Counted from the first letter of the stretch, positions 23,511 through 36,240 are shown. The stretch is 64,000 nucleotides of DNA from Siphonodentalium dalli (GCA_032622095.1 CP136067.1:56215899-56279898), one strand, 5' to 3'. Numbers and translations: made by a program. The notes: generated by a model from the sequence alone, not told the origin.

Positions 23511-24802
23511 ATCATATAGCGATAAATGCGGTTACTTGTTAACAAACAATTAAGTTGTTATGGCCTTATACTGTAAAAGACAGCCTATTTGCTGTTAGAT
23601 CACGATTGAGTGATATAGTGTGTATCACAATTTGTCATGATATGTGCCGCGGTTGCTTTGGTTTGTGCGCATTTTTGTGTGAAAATCGTGTACCCTTTTC
23701 CCTCATATAGCGATAAATGGGATTACTTGTTAACAAACAATTAAGTTGTTATGGCCTTATACGGTAAAATAAAGCCTATTTGCAGTTAGATCATGATAGA
23801 GTGATACAATGTGTATCACAATGTGTCATGACAGGAGCCGCGGTTGCTCTAGTTTGTGCGCATTTTTTATTGAGAATCCGGTACCCTTTTCCCGCATATA
23901 GCGATAAATGCGGTTACGTATTAACAGACAATTAAGTTATTATGGCCTTATACGGTAAAAGACAGCCTATTTGCAGTTAGATCATGATAGAGTGATATAT
24001 TGTGTATCACACCATGCCGTTATAGGTGCCGCATGTGCTTTACTTTGTGCGCATTTCTGTGTGAAAATCGGGCACCCTTTTCCTCCATATAGCGATAAAT
24101 GCGGTTACTTGTTAACAAACAATTAAGTTGTTATGGCCTTATATGATAAAGGACAGCCTATTTGCAGTTATATCATGATAGAGTGATATAGTATGTATCA
24201 CAATGTTTCATCATATGTGCCGCGGTTGCTTTGGTTTGTGCGCATTTTTGTGTGAAAATGGGGCACCCTTTTCCCTCATATAGCGATAAATGCGGTTACT
24301 TGTTAACAAACAATTAAGTTGTTATGGCCTTATACGGTAAAATACAGCCTATTTGCAGTTAGATCATGATAGAGTGATATAATGTGTATCACAATGTGTG
24401 ATGATAGGAGCCGCGGTTGATCTAGTTTGTGCACATTTTTTATTGAGAATCGGGTACCCTTTTCCCGCATATAGCGATAAATGCGGTTACGTATTAACAA
24501 ACAATTAAGTTGTTATGCCATTATAGGGGCCGTGGGTGCTTTACTTTGTGCGCATTTGTGTGAGAAAATCGGGCACCCTTTTCCCTCATATAGCGATAAA
24601 TGCGGTTACTTGTTAACAAACAATTAAGTTGTTATGGCTTATACGGTAAAATACAGCCTATGTGCAGTTAGATCATTATAGAGTGATATACTGTGTATCA
24701 CAATGTGTCATGATAGGAGCCGCGGTTGCTTTAGTTTGTGCATTTTTTATTGAGAATCGGGTACCCTTTTCCCGCATATAGCGATAAATGCGGTTACGTA
24801 TT
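23511..24802 (+). repeat. 191-bp satellite array, block 1 left part
   Basis: GCGATAAATG recurs at 23519, 23710, 23901, 24092, 24283 and 24474, exactly every 191 bp. It then recurs at 24593 (a 72-bp deletion) and 24781. Two monomer types occur: one with TGTGAAAATCGGGCACCC plus CCCTCATATAG, the other with TTGAGAATCGGGTACCC plus CCCGCATATAG. Each monomer includes a hairpin-forming ATCATGATAGAGTGATA / TATCACAATGTGTCATGAT pair. The array ends abruptly at GGTTACGTATT, where a LINE is inserted. Confidence 0.9.
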
Positions 24803-25149
24803 GGTTTAAACATATTTATTACCAATAAGTATATAACAATACAGATTGGCATTGGGATTGGAGGACAAGTGCGATCCACTTATACATAACACCCTCTCCC
24901 AATTGCCGTTATAACACTGATACATAATAATTTGGGTTGTCAACACAATAGGTATAACATATTTACAAGTGTATACATACAGTATATCATTGTATATTAT
25001 TTGAAAAATAGTTTGTATAGTCTCACCACCCCACCAATTCTAAATAATTTGAATAATGATTTCAAGTAGCTGTTTTAAATGTGATACATGTACCTCATGG
25101 TGCATTGTTAAATTTTTTACAATTTGCATTCAAATGATGCGAGCGTCTT

Positions 25150-25992
25150 AATAGATCTTTGTCGGATTTTCCTCTTGAGTTGTATCTCGTAAGTAATTTT
25201 GCACAGCTTTAAAGATATGTTCATTTTCTAATTGTTTTAAGTTCGGGTCCCCAAATATTAGTGTCTTAACTGAATGTATATTAAAGCGCAGAAGATTATT
25301 ATGAAGTGTAATTCTTTCTTCAAAGTGAAGGTGGCATTCAAAAAAATAGTGGAAAGCATTTTCTACAGAATGTCCACACCTAAATGTAGCAGAAATTGCT
25401 ATATAATTTTGAAGTTTATCAGCTTGTAGATTACTACATTCACACCTCAGTTTACAATGAAGGGTGTTTAATAGCCGTTTACCATATGAAAAAATATGTT
25501 GGTGGTTTTAATGGCTTAGTTACTAGTGCTTTCTTGAACCTATCGAGTGGAATGTTTTTTTGTTTTTTTTTTCATCCAATTTGTTCCAATCCATAACGCA
25601 TGTGGGTAAGAAAGTTTTATCTGTTCTTTTGCTATTTGAAATGGGACGATTTAAATTTGATGCATTTCTCAGTTCGTAATCACATTTATCCTTAACCTTT
25701 GCCGGAAGAAGCTGAGTTAAGTAGGCGGGGGCTTTGCCGTTTGCAATATTGTAAAATATACTCATTCGTTTAACATACCGCCTACTTTCCAGCTTCTCCC
25801 ATCCGAGTTCAAAGAGCAACCTATCATGGGGGACCGATTTTGTACAACCTGTAACTATACGCGCAGCTTCGATCTGTATATCATCCAGTCTTTTTAATAG
25901 ATAGTCAGGTGCTCCAAACCATACACAACTAGCATACTCCATTAATGGACGGACGTGAGATAAATATAATATTTCGAGAGTCTGACGGTTAA
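25150..25992 (-). pseudogene. LINE ORF C-terminal part (after MITE insertion)
   Basis: Reading downward, the frame resumes at NRQTLEILYLSHVRPLMEYA then SCVWFGAPDYLLKRLDDIQ. This matches the post-RT region of the LINE at 37.9-41.2 kb (ETMYLTYVRPLLEYASPVWF). A frameshift occurs in the T-rich stretch near 25556-25572. Beyond it, IPLDRFKKALVTKPLKPPTY and a Cys/His cluster (CRCG..H..FFEC type) continue in another frame to a stop near 25150. The protein is therefore disrupted twice, by the MITE and by the frameshift. It would have been part of the LINE polyprotein that copies LINE RNA at the target site. Confidence 0.8.
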
Positions 25993-26486
25993 AGGCACGT
26001 GCGGCCTTTGTTGTTGAAAATATTAATATGTGTTCCAATCACCGTAAACAGAAAAACATTAAAACGCATACAGTTTCGTTCATATATACCATGACCATCG
26101 CGTAAACAGCATGTTATCATCAAGACCTACTATATTTTACCTAAGCAAGAGTATGATTGTGTCACAGAAGACAGCAGAATGCTACTGGCTAATCACACAT
26201 AAATGGCATAAACGCTCTTTATTAATTCCATATCAGGAATTCACCAACAAAGAACGCTCTTTATGTTTACCATCATAATATAAACAAACACCAGTAAAGT
26301 AACTTTTTATGCTGTTGTTTACATAACCATGGTCAAACATATGTCAATACCACACAGTTTATGCGATATTTCTTATTTGTATACGGACAAAGTCTGTCCA
26401 CATTTTGATGTTGTTTCTGTTTGTGGCGGTTTTTGACGGGTGGAAATATTTTCACAGGATACCCACCGCCAAGGCCAACCGTATCT
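25993..26486 (-). mobile_element. TTAA/AGG MITE (Kolobok/T2-like), copy B, inside LINE
   Basis: TTAA lies at 25989-25992 and 26487-26490. The ends are AGGCACGTGCGGCC and, inverted, AGATACGGTTGGCCTTGG. Discounting the element and one TTAA joins the LINE codons as KYLL-NRQTL, the reading expected from the related LINE (KCILSRKTL). The duplication and the exact boundaries are therefore confirmed by the interrupted coding frame. Internal sequence matches copies A and D. Confidence 0.9.
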
Positions 26487-27697
26487 TTAAGAAGATATTT
26501 CAGTATTCTCATTTGGGAAAGTCTTGCATAGGCTTTAGTACATATATTTTCGATATAAATATTCCATGATAAATCTTCTGAGATGTCAAAACACAGGTGT
26601 GTGTGACTGTGCGAATAATCAAGGGTAGCTCCATTGAAAACTATATCTGGTTTTATAATATTTCCTATACTTGTAAACAGCAGTACTTTAGTTTTGGCAC
26701 TATTAAATTTGACTATCCACGTTTCAGCCCATTCATTGATTTTCCGCATGTCATTATTTATCGACGATTCTAAAGTTTGTACATCATAGTTTGCATTCAT
26801 GAGACATATATCATCGGCAAATAGTCTAGCTCGGGATTCTAAATTGTCCGAAATGTCATTTATATATATGAGAAACATAAGAGGCCCGATTACGGATCCT
26901 TGAGGGACTCCTGCTGTTATAGGTGCGTATTTGGACAAACTGGAGTTAATTCGTACGCGTTGTTTGCGATTTTCAAGGTAGTTCACAGACCATTTAAGAG
27001 TATCTCCTTTAATACCATATTTATCGAGCTTATGTATACGACCACGATGCCACACTTTGTCAAAGGCTTTGGAAATATCACAGAATACTGCACATGTCGT
27101 ATCACCTTTATCAAGCGCTTCTACTATATTATGAATAATTTCTATCAGTTGTAGTTCCGTTCCATGACCGGGAATAAAACCAGACTGGTGCGAATATAGG
27201 AGATCTCTGGATTGCAAATGTGTAAACATTTTATTGTGAACGATTCTTTCGAGAACTTTTCCAACACAACTGAGAAGTTAAATGGGTGTGTAATTATTTG
27301 GATCTTGTGATTTTCCTTTTTTGAACAATGGTATGACATCAGCACGTTTCCATGTGTCCGGAAAACAACAGCTATTAAGCGATTTATTAAAAATGATTTT
27401 GAGTGGTTTGCATACTGAGCTGTGGTTTTTCTTTAACATTTTGTTACTGATACCATCCGGACCATTGGCTTTATTTATGGATAAAGATTTGAGAATAGTT
27501 GAAATTTCATCTTCGGATGTTTCTATCGAGCTTATATTTGATGCTGTTCTATTTGCGAAATTGGGAATGTCATATTACGAACTGTCTATGGTGCTATTCA
27601 TTATAAACATTTTGTTCAACAGTTCAGCCTTTTCTTCATCAGAATCATAAAATGAGTTGTCAAACTCTAGAGTTGGGATTTTACTCTTATTAGAAAA
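26487..27697 (-). pseudogene. LINE reverse transcriptase (5'-truncated, with stops)
   Basis: This is a non-LTR RT on the minus strand. In order: KANGPDGISNKMLKK (about 27440), PLFKKGKSQDPNNYTPI (about 27310), FIPGHGTELQLIEI, FCDISKAFDKVWH (RT motif A, about 27050), GVPQGSVIGPLMFLIYINDI (motif B, about 26890), FADDICLM (YADD variant with F, about 26810) and KFNSAKTKVLLF. In-frame stops interrupt it at 27575-27577 and 27278-27280. The endonuclease is absent because of 5' truncation. The open frame from 27229 runs through the MITE junction, so its last 60 or so residues are MITE sequence. The family is the same as the LINE at 37.9 kb (CR1/L2 group of the Jockey superfamily). Confidence 0.85.
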
Positions 27698-28378
27698 ATT
27701 ACTTGTTAACAAACAATTAAGTTATTATGGCCTTATACGGTAAAAGACAGCCTATTTGCAGTTAGATCATGATAGAGTGATATAGTGTGTATCACAATGT
27801 GTCATGACATGTGCCGCGGTTGCTTTAGTTTGTGCGCATTTTTGTGTGAAAATCGGGCACCCTTTTCCCTAATATAGCGATAAATGCGGTTACTTGTTAA
27901 CAAACAATTACGTTGTTATGGCCTTATACGGTAAAATAAAGCCTATTTGCAGTTAGATCATGATAGAGTGATATATTGTGTATCACACCATGCCATAATA
28001 GGTGCCGCGGGTGCTGTACTTTGTGCGCATTTTTGTGTGAACATCGGGCACCCTTTTCCCTCATAGAGCGATAAATGCGGTTACTTGTTAACAAACAAGT
28101 AAGTTGTTATGGCCTTATACGATAAAAGACAGCCTATTTGCAGTTATATCATGATAGAGTGATATAGTGTGTATCACAATGTGTCATGATATGTGCCGCG
28201 GTTGCTTTGGTTTGTGCGCATTTTTGTGTGAAAATCGGGCACCCTTTTCCCTCAAATAGCGATAAATGCGGTTACTTGTTAACAAACAATTAAGTTGTTA
28301 TGGCCTTATACGGTAAAATACAGCCTATTTGCAGTTAGATCATGATAGAGTGATATATTGTGTATCACAATGTGTCAC
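27698..28378 (+). repeat. 191-bp satellite array, block 1 right part
   Basis: The monomer resumes with TTACTTGTTAACAAACAATT. GCGATAAATG-type positions at 27877, 28068 and 28259 keep the 191-bp spacing. The array stops inside a monomer at CAATGTGTCA (28378). Confidence 0.9.
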
Positions 28379-28442
28379 AAGAAAACTAAGATGCATGCAT
28401 CAGGTCGCCCGTGAACTATCTACCATAGCATTGTTGTAGCTA

Positions 28443-28829
28443 TCGATTATACATTTTGGAACACCTGTCTGTATGTGTGTATGTATTAATGCATGTGTGT
28501 ATGTGTTATATACTCTAACACTGCTCGACCGATCCGACTCGGATTTGGCATTTAACGTGTCAACTTGACCTCGCTCATAGGCATGCTTCTGGACCTTGAC
28601 CGATCCGACTAAAAATTTGTGTGTAGGACTACTTCGATCCCTGGAGCAATATGGACGGGTCCAATTTCACGTGGGACCATGTCCTCGAACGTGCTGATAT
28701 AGGCATGTTTCTGGACCAATTGAACAATAGTTTGGCCAGACACTGTATATACTGGGTACTGTCCAGAAGGATACGATCACATAAAATCCCTAAATAGCCC
28801 GAACGAAGTCGAGTACATCTCTAATCTAG
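28443..28829 (+). mobile_element. Non-autonomous Helitron-like element (short)
   Basis: The 5' end TCGATTATACATTTTGGAAC follows an A. The 3' end has CCCGAACGAAGTCGAG then ATCTCTAATCTAG followed by T. The family resemblance to the 4.4-6.6 kb units is clear at both ends, and the body has GTGTGTATGT microsatellite near the 5' end. It is 387 bp and non-coding. Confidence 0.55.
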
Positions 28830-29329
28830 TCATCTATAGTCTAATATATATTTTGGACATTTGTCTGTCTGTTTGTCTGTTAGCTATGGCCGGGAAAACT
28901 GCCGGACAGATTTGACGAAATTTGATACCTAGGGGAGATTATTTCCAGGGAGTATTTTGGACGGGTCAAATCTTTATCCCGACCTGACTTTGACATTCAA
29001 GGTCAAATCTGGTAAAACGGAAGGATTTCAACGAAATTTGATACCTACCGTTACTTTTGTCCCAGGAGTGTTTCGGATGGGTCAAATGATGACCCCGACC
29101 TGATCTTGACATTCAAAATTGTCAATTCAAGGTCAAATCGGGTAAAGCCGGGCGGATTTCGACGGGTACTTTTGTCGGGAACTTTTGTCCGGGGAGTGTT
29201 TTGGACGGGTCAAATCGTGACCCCGACATGACCTTCATCTTTAAAATTGTCAATTCAAGGTTAAATCGCGCAATTCTCCGAAAATCAGAGGGGAACATCC
29301 CGGACGAAGTCGGGTCCACCTGTTACTAT
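28830..29329 (+). mobile_element. Non-autonomous Helitron-like element, abutting previous
   Basis: It begins TCATCTATAGTCTAATATAT ATTTTGG immediately after the CTAG of the preceding element, again a CTAG|TC junction. It ends CCCGGACGAAGTCGGG, then TCCACCTGTTACTAT. The final CTAT is a degraded CTRR. The body contains four blocks of GGACGGGTCAAATC and AAGGTCAAATCGGGTAAA type. Confidence 0.5.
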
Positions 29330-30209
29330 TATATATTTCTAGATTTAGTTACAAACTAAATACCTGTATATTGTACAAGGAAATGTTTGACAAATATATC
29401 TATATCAATATTACCATACGGGTCATTAAAATAGATACGACAAAACAAATTTTGAACGGTGCATGTATCAGGTAAATTTTTATATTTCAAATTATGACAG
29501 GAATGCGGAAAGTTGAAGTACCTACGTAATACTGGCTATCCGCATGAAGAGATATACATGTATATAAAAACCAAAATAGAAGATGACTGCTGGCGACAAT
29601 GTTTTCCAAAAAAATTCATAGCATTCGATAGCTACCACCTAGTTGTCAACCGAAGATCAATATGAAGTTTGGTGACTATCAGGTGAGGGATATGTCTGTA
29701 TAGTTGCTAAACAATTCAGTCATGCAAAAGAGTAAGATACCAAATTGCTGCCTGTGGTAATGTTTTTTAACGAAATTCGGGAAATTAGATTACTCTCACC
29801 CTGGTTATCCAGAAGATCATTGTGGAATCTGGTGACGATCGGACAAGGGGTGTCGTCTGTAGGATCAACCAAATTATTTAGCCATAAAAATAGTAAAATT
29901 CAAGATCACCGCTGGCAGTGATGTTTTCACAAGGAAAGTTTGAGAACAAAATATGGCTCACATCCAGCGTTGACCCAAAATATCCACATGAGAAAAAGTT
30001 CTCCAATAAAAGCTGGCTGCAGGGTGCGCCAATTGATTCAAATTTGAAATTTAGCAGGGTGTACTGCTGGTGGCCATGTTTTCCCCGCAAATTTGATAGA
30101 CTGGTGGACAAAACCACTGAATCCGTTGAATCAATATACATGTATACATGGATTCATTTATATGCATTGTTATACACAGTACCGGTATATAAAGGTGCTG
30201 AAAATAACT
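29330..30209 (+). repeat. Degenerate repeat (about 155 bp) with GCTGGCG...GTTTTC blocks
   Basis: Copies near 29590, 29740 and 29905 share TGCTGGCGACAATGTTTTCC-like and GAAGATCAATATGAAGTTTG GTGACGATCGG-like blocks. A single related copy lies at about 42190-42300. It is non-coding. The family is unknown to me. Confidence 0.5.
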
Positions 30210-30400
30210 ATATTACTGGTATATTATTGGTAAGGAGACTATCAGCACTGAAAAGAGAAGGGTCTGTTCATTCTTTCTGGACGAAGGATGGAAAGATCTT
30301 CTACAAACTACTTGAAAACTCTAAAAAATCCATGATAAATATGATGCTGAGAATTGACTCACAACTGCCTAAACCAAGACTGGACAAAAGTCAGAAATAG
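30210..30400 (+). pseudogene. Possible fragment of a transposable-element ORF
   Basis: At the end of a plus-strand open frame (29918-30400) the residues LVRRLSALKREGSVHSFWTK then DGKIFYKLLENSKKSM look unlike random AT-rich sequence. They resemble the 'WT.DGKIF.K' segment I associate with ORF1-like proteins of some invertebrate retroelements. That association is from memory and weak. The first two thirds of the frame overlap the degenerate repeat, so the frame as a whole is unlikely to be a gene. Confidence 0.25.
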
Positions 30401-33400
30401 AGTGTCCTCATGAACTCAACCTTTGTATATATGTTGATTTATTGGTACAAACCAGCAGAATAACTTCCATATATGAATTTTTTGAAACATTACATCCAAA
30501 CCCATACTAGAAATAGAGCAAATTATCCAATTATTCTAGTATGTGTGCTCTAGATGTGGCAGAAGTATATTTTGTAAATAATAAATATCTGAAAATAGTG
30601 AACATAAAATCAGAAATACATCTTTATACTGATTGCCAAAAGTATAAATATAAAAATGTAATTTCTGTCTGAATCATATGTCCCCACAACAGATTTATGC
30701 CCAATTTATTATCCAGAGAGCACAAGCCAAAAGTATAAAATTGAAAATTCTGTCTGAAAATGTTGAACCTAAATCAGAAATACATTGCCAAAAGTATAAA
30801 TAAAAAAATATAATTTATGTCTGAAAATGTTAAACAGCAATCAGTAATACATATTTATACTGATTACTATTTGTCCTACTACTATTCACCAAAGTATTAC
30901 TATCAGTTTTGAATATGTCCAAAAGTTTATAAGCTCTATAATATGGCAGCACTATGCTCAACAATTTAGTACTATCAGTTTTGAATATGTCCAAAAAGTT
31001 TATAAGCTCTACAATATGGCAGAACTATATTCTTCAAAAGCATTACTATTAGTTTTGAATAGGTCAAAATCTGATAATAACCCAAAATACTTCTTTAACT
31101 GTGTTAATACAGACAACTATACACTTATGCCAAGCATGCAACATGTATTTATTATACAATATACATGTCCTCATCTCATTGTTGGTGTATGTTTTCTCAA
31201 TATGTGTTTCCAGGAAATGTTATTTAAATTGAATATCTATAACTGTTGGAGACAAGACAAGTGGTACCAAATTATAGGTCCCCACAACAGATTTATGCCC
31301 AATGTATTATCCAGAGAGCACATGCCAAAAGTATAAAATTGAAATTTATGTTTCCAGGAAATGTTATTTAAATTGAATATCTATAACTGTTGGAGACAAG
31401 ACAAGTGTTACCAAATTATAGGTCCCCACAACAGATTTATGCCCCATGTATTATCCAGAGAGCACATGCCAAAAGTATAAAATTGAAATTTATGTCTGAA
31501 AATGTTGAATATAAATCAGAATTATATCTTTATACCGATTGCCAAAAGTACAAATATAAAAATGTAATTTCTGCCTGAAAATGTTAAACATCAATCAGTA
31601 ATACATCTTTATACTGTTACTATCTATCCTACTACTATTCACCAAAGTAGTACTATCAGTTTTGAATATGTCAAAAAGTTTACAAGCTCTAAAACATGGC
31701 AGCCCTATATTCATCAAAGTATTGCTATCAGTTTTGAATATGCTCAACAAGTTTATAAGCTCTATAGTATGGCAGCACTATATCCATCAAAGCATTACTA
31801 TCAGTTTTGAATATGGCAAAATCTGAAACTAACCCAAAATACTTCTTTAACTGTGTTAGCACAGACAACTATTCACTTATGCCAAGTATTAACATGCCAA
31901 ATGTATTTATTATACCATATACACGTCCTCATCTAATTGTTGGTGTATGTTTCTCAGTTGTGTTTCCAGGAAATGTAATTTATATTGAATATCTATAACT
32001 GTTGGAGACAAGATAAGTGGTAATAAATTATGGGTCCCTACAACAGATTTATGCCAATTTATTATCCAGAGAGCACATGCCAAAAGTATAAAATTGAAAT
32101 TTCTGTCTGAAAATGTTGAACATAAATCAGAAATACAACTTTATACTGATTGCCAAAAGTATAAATAAAAAAATGAAATTTCTGCCTGAAAATGTTAAAG
32201 ATCAATCAGTAATACATCTTTATACTGTTTACTATTTATCCTACTATTATTCACCAAAGTAGTAATATCAGTTTTGAATATGTCAAAAAGTTTACAAGCT
32301 CTATAATATGGAAGCACTTTATTCATCAAAGTAGTACTATCAGTTTTGAATATGTCCAAAAGTTATAAGCTCCATAATATGGCAGCACTATACTCAACAA
32401 TGTAGTACGATCAGTTTTGAACATGTCCAAAAAGTTTATAAGCTCTATAATATGGCAGAACTATATTCCTCAAAAGCATTACTATTAGTTTTGAATAGGT
32501 CCAAATCTGATAATAACCCAAAATACTTCTTTAACTGTGTTAATACAGACAACTATGCACTAATGCAAAGCATGCAAAATGTATTTATTATACAATATAC
32601 ATGTCCTCATCTCATTGTTGGTGTATGTTTTCTCAATATGTGTTTCCAGTAAATGTAATTTAAATTGAATATCTATAACTGTTGGAGACAAGACAAGTGG
32701 TACCAAATTATAGGTCCCCACAACAGATTTATGCCCAATTTATTATCCAGCAGCACTAATTTCATCAAAAGCATTATTATCAGTTTTGAATATTTCCAAA
32801 TCTGAAACTAACCCAAATATACTTCCTTAACTGTGTTCATACAGACAACTATTCACTTATGCCAAGCATCAACATGCCAAATGCATGTATTATTCCATAT
32901 ACATGTCCTCATCTCATTGTTGGTGTATGTTTTCTCAATATGTGTTTTCAGGAAATGTAATTTAAATTGAATATCCATAACTGTTTGAGACAAGACAAGT
33001 GGTACCAAATTATGGGTCCCTACAACAGACTTATGCCCAATATATTATCCAGAGAACACATGCTAAAAGTATAAAATTGAAACTTCTGTCTGAAAATGTT
33101 GAACATAAATCAGAAATACATCTTTATACTGATTGCCAAAAGTATAAATATAAATCGGAAAATGTTAAACATTAATCAGTAATACATCTTTATACTGATT
33201 ACTATTTGTCCTATTAATTTTCACCAAAGTAGTACTATCAGTTCTGAATATATCAAAAAGTTTACAAGTTCTATAATATGGCAGCCCTATATTCATCAAA
33301 GTATTACTATCAGTTTTGAATATGCCCAAAAAGTTTATAAGCTCTATAAAATGGCAGCACTATATTCATCAAAGCATTACTATCAGTTTTGAATATGGCA

Positions 33401-36240
33401 AAATCTGAAAATAAACCAAAATACTTCTTTAACTGTGTTAACACAGACAACTATTCACTTATGCCAAGCATTAACATGCCAAATGTATTTTTTATACCAT
33501 ATACACGTCCTCATCTAATTGTTGGTGTATGTTTTCTCAGTATGTGTTTCCAGGAAATGTAATTTATATTGAATATCTATAACTGTTGGAGACAAGATAA
33601 GTGGTAATAAATTATGGGTCCCTACAACAGATTTATGCCAATTTATTATCCAGAGAGCACATGCCAAAAGTATAAAATTGAAATTTCTGTCTGAAAATGT
33701 TGAACATAAATCAGAAATACATCTTTATACTGATTGCCAAAAGTATAAATAAAAAATGAAATTTCTGCCTGAAAATGTTAAAGATCAATCAGTAATACAT
33801 CTTTATACTGTTTAATATTTATCCTACTATTATTCACCAAAGTAGTAATATCAGTTTTGAATATGTCAAAAAGTTTACAAGCTCTCTAATATGGAAGCAC
33901 TATATTCATCAAAGTAGTACTATCAGTTTTGAATATGTCCAAAAGTTATAAGCTCCATAATATGGCAGCACTATACTCAACAATGTAGTACGATCAGTTT
34001 TGAATATGTCCAAAAAGTTTATAAGCTCTATAATATGGCAGAACTATATTCCTCAAAAGCATTACTATTAGTTTTGAATAGGTCCAAATCTGATAATAAC
34101 CCAAAATACTTCTTTAACTGTGTTAATACAGACAACTATGCACTAATGCCAAGCATGCAAAATGTATTTATTATACAATATACATGTCCTCATCTCATTG
34201 TTGGTGTATGTTTTCTCAATATGTGTTTCCAGTAAATGTAATTTAAATTGAATATCTATAACTGTTGGAGACAAGACAAGTGGTATCAAATTATAGGTCC
34301 CCACAACAGATTTATGCCCAATTTATTATCCAGCAGCACTATATTCATCAAAAGCATTATTATCAGTTTTGAATATGTCCAAATCTGAAACTAACCCAAA
34401 TATACTTCCTTAACTGTGTTCATACAGACAACTATTCACTTATGCCAAGCATCAACATGCCAAATGCATGTATTATTCCATATACATGTCCTCATCTCAT
34501 TGTTGGTGTATGTTTTCTCAATATGTGTTTTCAGGAAATGTAATTTAAATTGAATATCCATAACTGTTTGAGACAAGACAAGTGGTACCAAATTATGGGT
34601 CCCTACAACAGACTTATGCCCAATATATTATCCAGAGAACACATGCTAAAAGTATAAAATTGAAATTTCTGTCTGAAAATGTTGAACATAAATCAGAAAT
34701 ACATCTTTATACTGATTGCCAAAAGTGATACTGATTACTATTTGTCCTATTAATTTTCACCAAAGTAGTACTATCAGTTCTGAATATATCAAAAAGTTTA
34801 CAAGTTCTATAATATGGCAGCCCTATATTCATCAAAGTATTACTATCAGTTTTGAATATGCCCAAAAAGTTTATAAGCTCTATAATATGGCAGCACTATA
34901 TTCATCAAAGCATTACTATCAGTTTTGAATATGGCAAAATCTGAAAATAAACCAAAATACTTCTTTAACTGTGTTAATACAGACAACTATTCACTTATGC
35001 CAAGCATTAACATGCCAAATGTATTTTTTATACCATATACACGTCCTCATCTAATTGTTGGTGTAAGTTTTCTCAGTATGTGTTTCCAGTAAATGTAATT
35101 TGAATATCTATAACTGTTGGGGACAAGATAAGTGGTACCAAATTATGAGTCCCTACAACAGATTTATGCCAATTTATTATCCAGAGAGCACATGCCAAAA
35201 GTATAAAATTGAAATTTCTGTCTGAAAATGTTGAACATAAATCAGAAATACGTCTTTATACTGATTGCCAAAAGTATAAATATAAAAATGTAATTACTGT
35301 CTGAAAATGTTAAAGATCAACCAGTAGTACATCTTTATACAGTTTATATACAACTTTATAAAGTAGTAATATCAGTTTTGAATATGTGCAAACAGTTTAT
35401 AAGCTCTATAACATGGCAGCACTATATTCATCAAAAGCATTACTATCAGTTTTGAATATGTCCAAATCTGAAACCAACCCAATTATTCTTCCTTAACTGT
35501 GGTCATACAGACAACTATTCACTTATGCCAAGCATCACCATGCCAAATGTATTTATTATATCATATACATGTCCTCATCTCATTGTTGGTGCATGTTTTC
35601 TCAATATGTGTTTTCAGGAAATGTAATTTAAATTGAATATCTATAACTGTTTGAGACAAGACAAGTGGTACCAAATTATGAGTCCATACAACAGACTTAT
35701 GCCCAATTTATTTTCCAGAGAGCACATGCTAAAAGTATAAAATTGAAACTTCTGTCTGAAAATGTTGAACATAAATCAGAAATACATCTTTATACTGATT
35801 GCCAAAATTAGAAATATAAAAATGTAATTCCTGTCTGAAAATGTTCAAATCTGAAACTAACCAAAATTACTTCTTTAACCTTGTTAATACAGACAACTAT
35901 TCAATTATGCCAAGCTTCAACATGCCAAATGTATTTATTGTTGGTGTATATTTGTTTCCAAGAAATGTAATTTAAATTCAATATCTATAACTGTTGGAGA
36001 CAAGACATGTGGTACCAAATATTCGTCCCTACAACACTTTTATGCCCAAATTATTATTCAGAGAGCACATGCCAAAAGTATAAAATTGAAATTTTTGTCT
36101 GAAAATGTAGAATATAAATCAGAAATACATCTTTATACTGATTGCCAAAAGTATAAATATAAAAATATAATCTCTCTCTGGAAATGTTAAACATCAATCA
36201 GTAATACATCTTTATACTGATTTCTATCTGTCCTTAGCAA
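30401..36240 (+). repeat. AT-rich complex satellite with about 1.58-kb higher-order units
   Basis: The block order is TATGGCAGCACTATATTCAT, AGCATTACTATCAGTTTTGA, CTTCTTTAACTGTGTTAATA, GTCCTCATCTCATTGTTGGT, TTTCCAGGAAATGTAATTTA, GTATAAAATTGAAATTTCTG and AATACATCTTTATACTGATT, recurring many times. The exact start ATGGCAGAACTATATTCCTC occurs at 32452 and 34035 (1583 bp apart), with a cousin at 31016. Neighbouring copies at that spacing are nearly identical, so the higher-order unit is about 1.58 kb. Near-identical 60-66 codon frames inside are by-products of repetition. Confidence 0.85.

Larger units (their letters stand above)
24803..27697 (-). mobile_element. 5'-truncated CR1/L2-type LINE inserted in satellite
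   Basis: The minus-strand 3' terminus is AATAAATATGTTTAAAC at 24803. It is preceded by the 3' UTR block CACTTGTCCTCCAATCCC that is also in the LINE at 37.9-41.7 kb. The element begins mid-RT at 27697, a typical 5' truncation. The flanks TTACGTATT (left) and TTACTTGTT (right) could be an imperfect 9-bp target duplication. The element is interrupted by a 494-bp MITE at 25993-26486. Confidence 0.85.

Noticed and set aside
23511-28378. CRISPR-like array
   Set aside because: The 191-bp head-to-tail monomers have no unique spacers between short repeats, and the genome is eukaryotic.
31016-34235. Three similar 60-106 codon frames starting MAELYSSKALLLVLN
   Set aside because: They lie at the same phase of the AT-rich satellite; other copies are broken, and composition is that of the repeat. 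No gene is supported.
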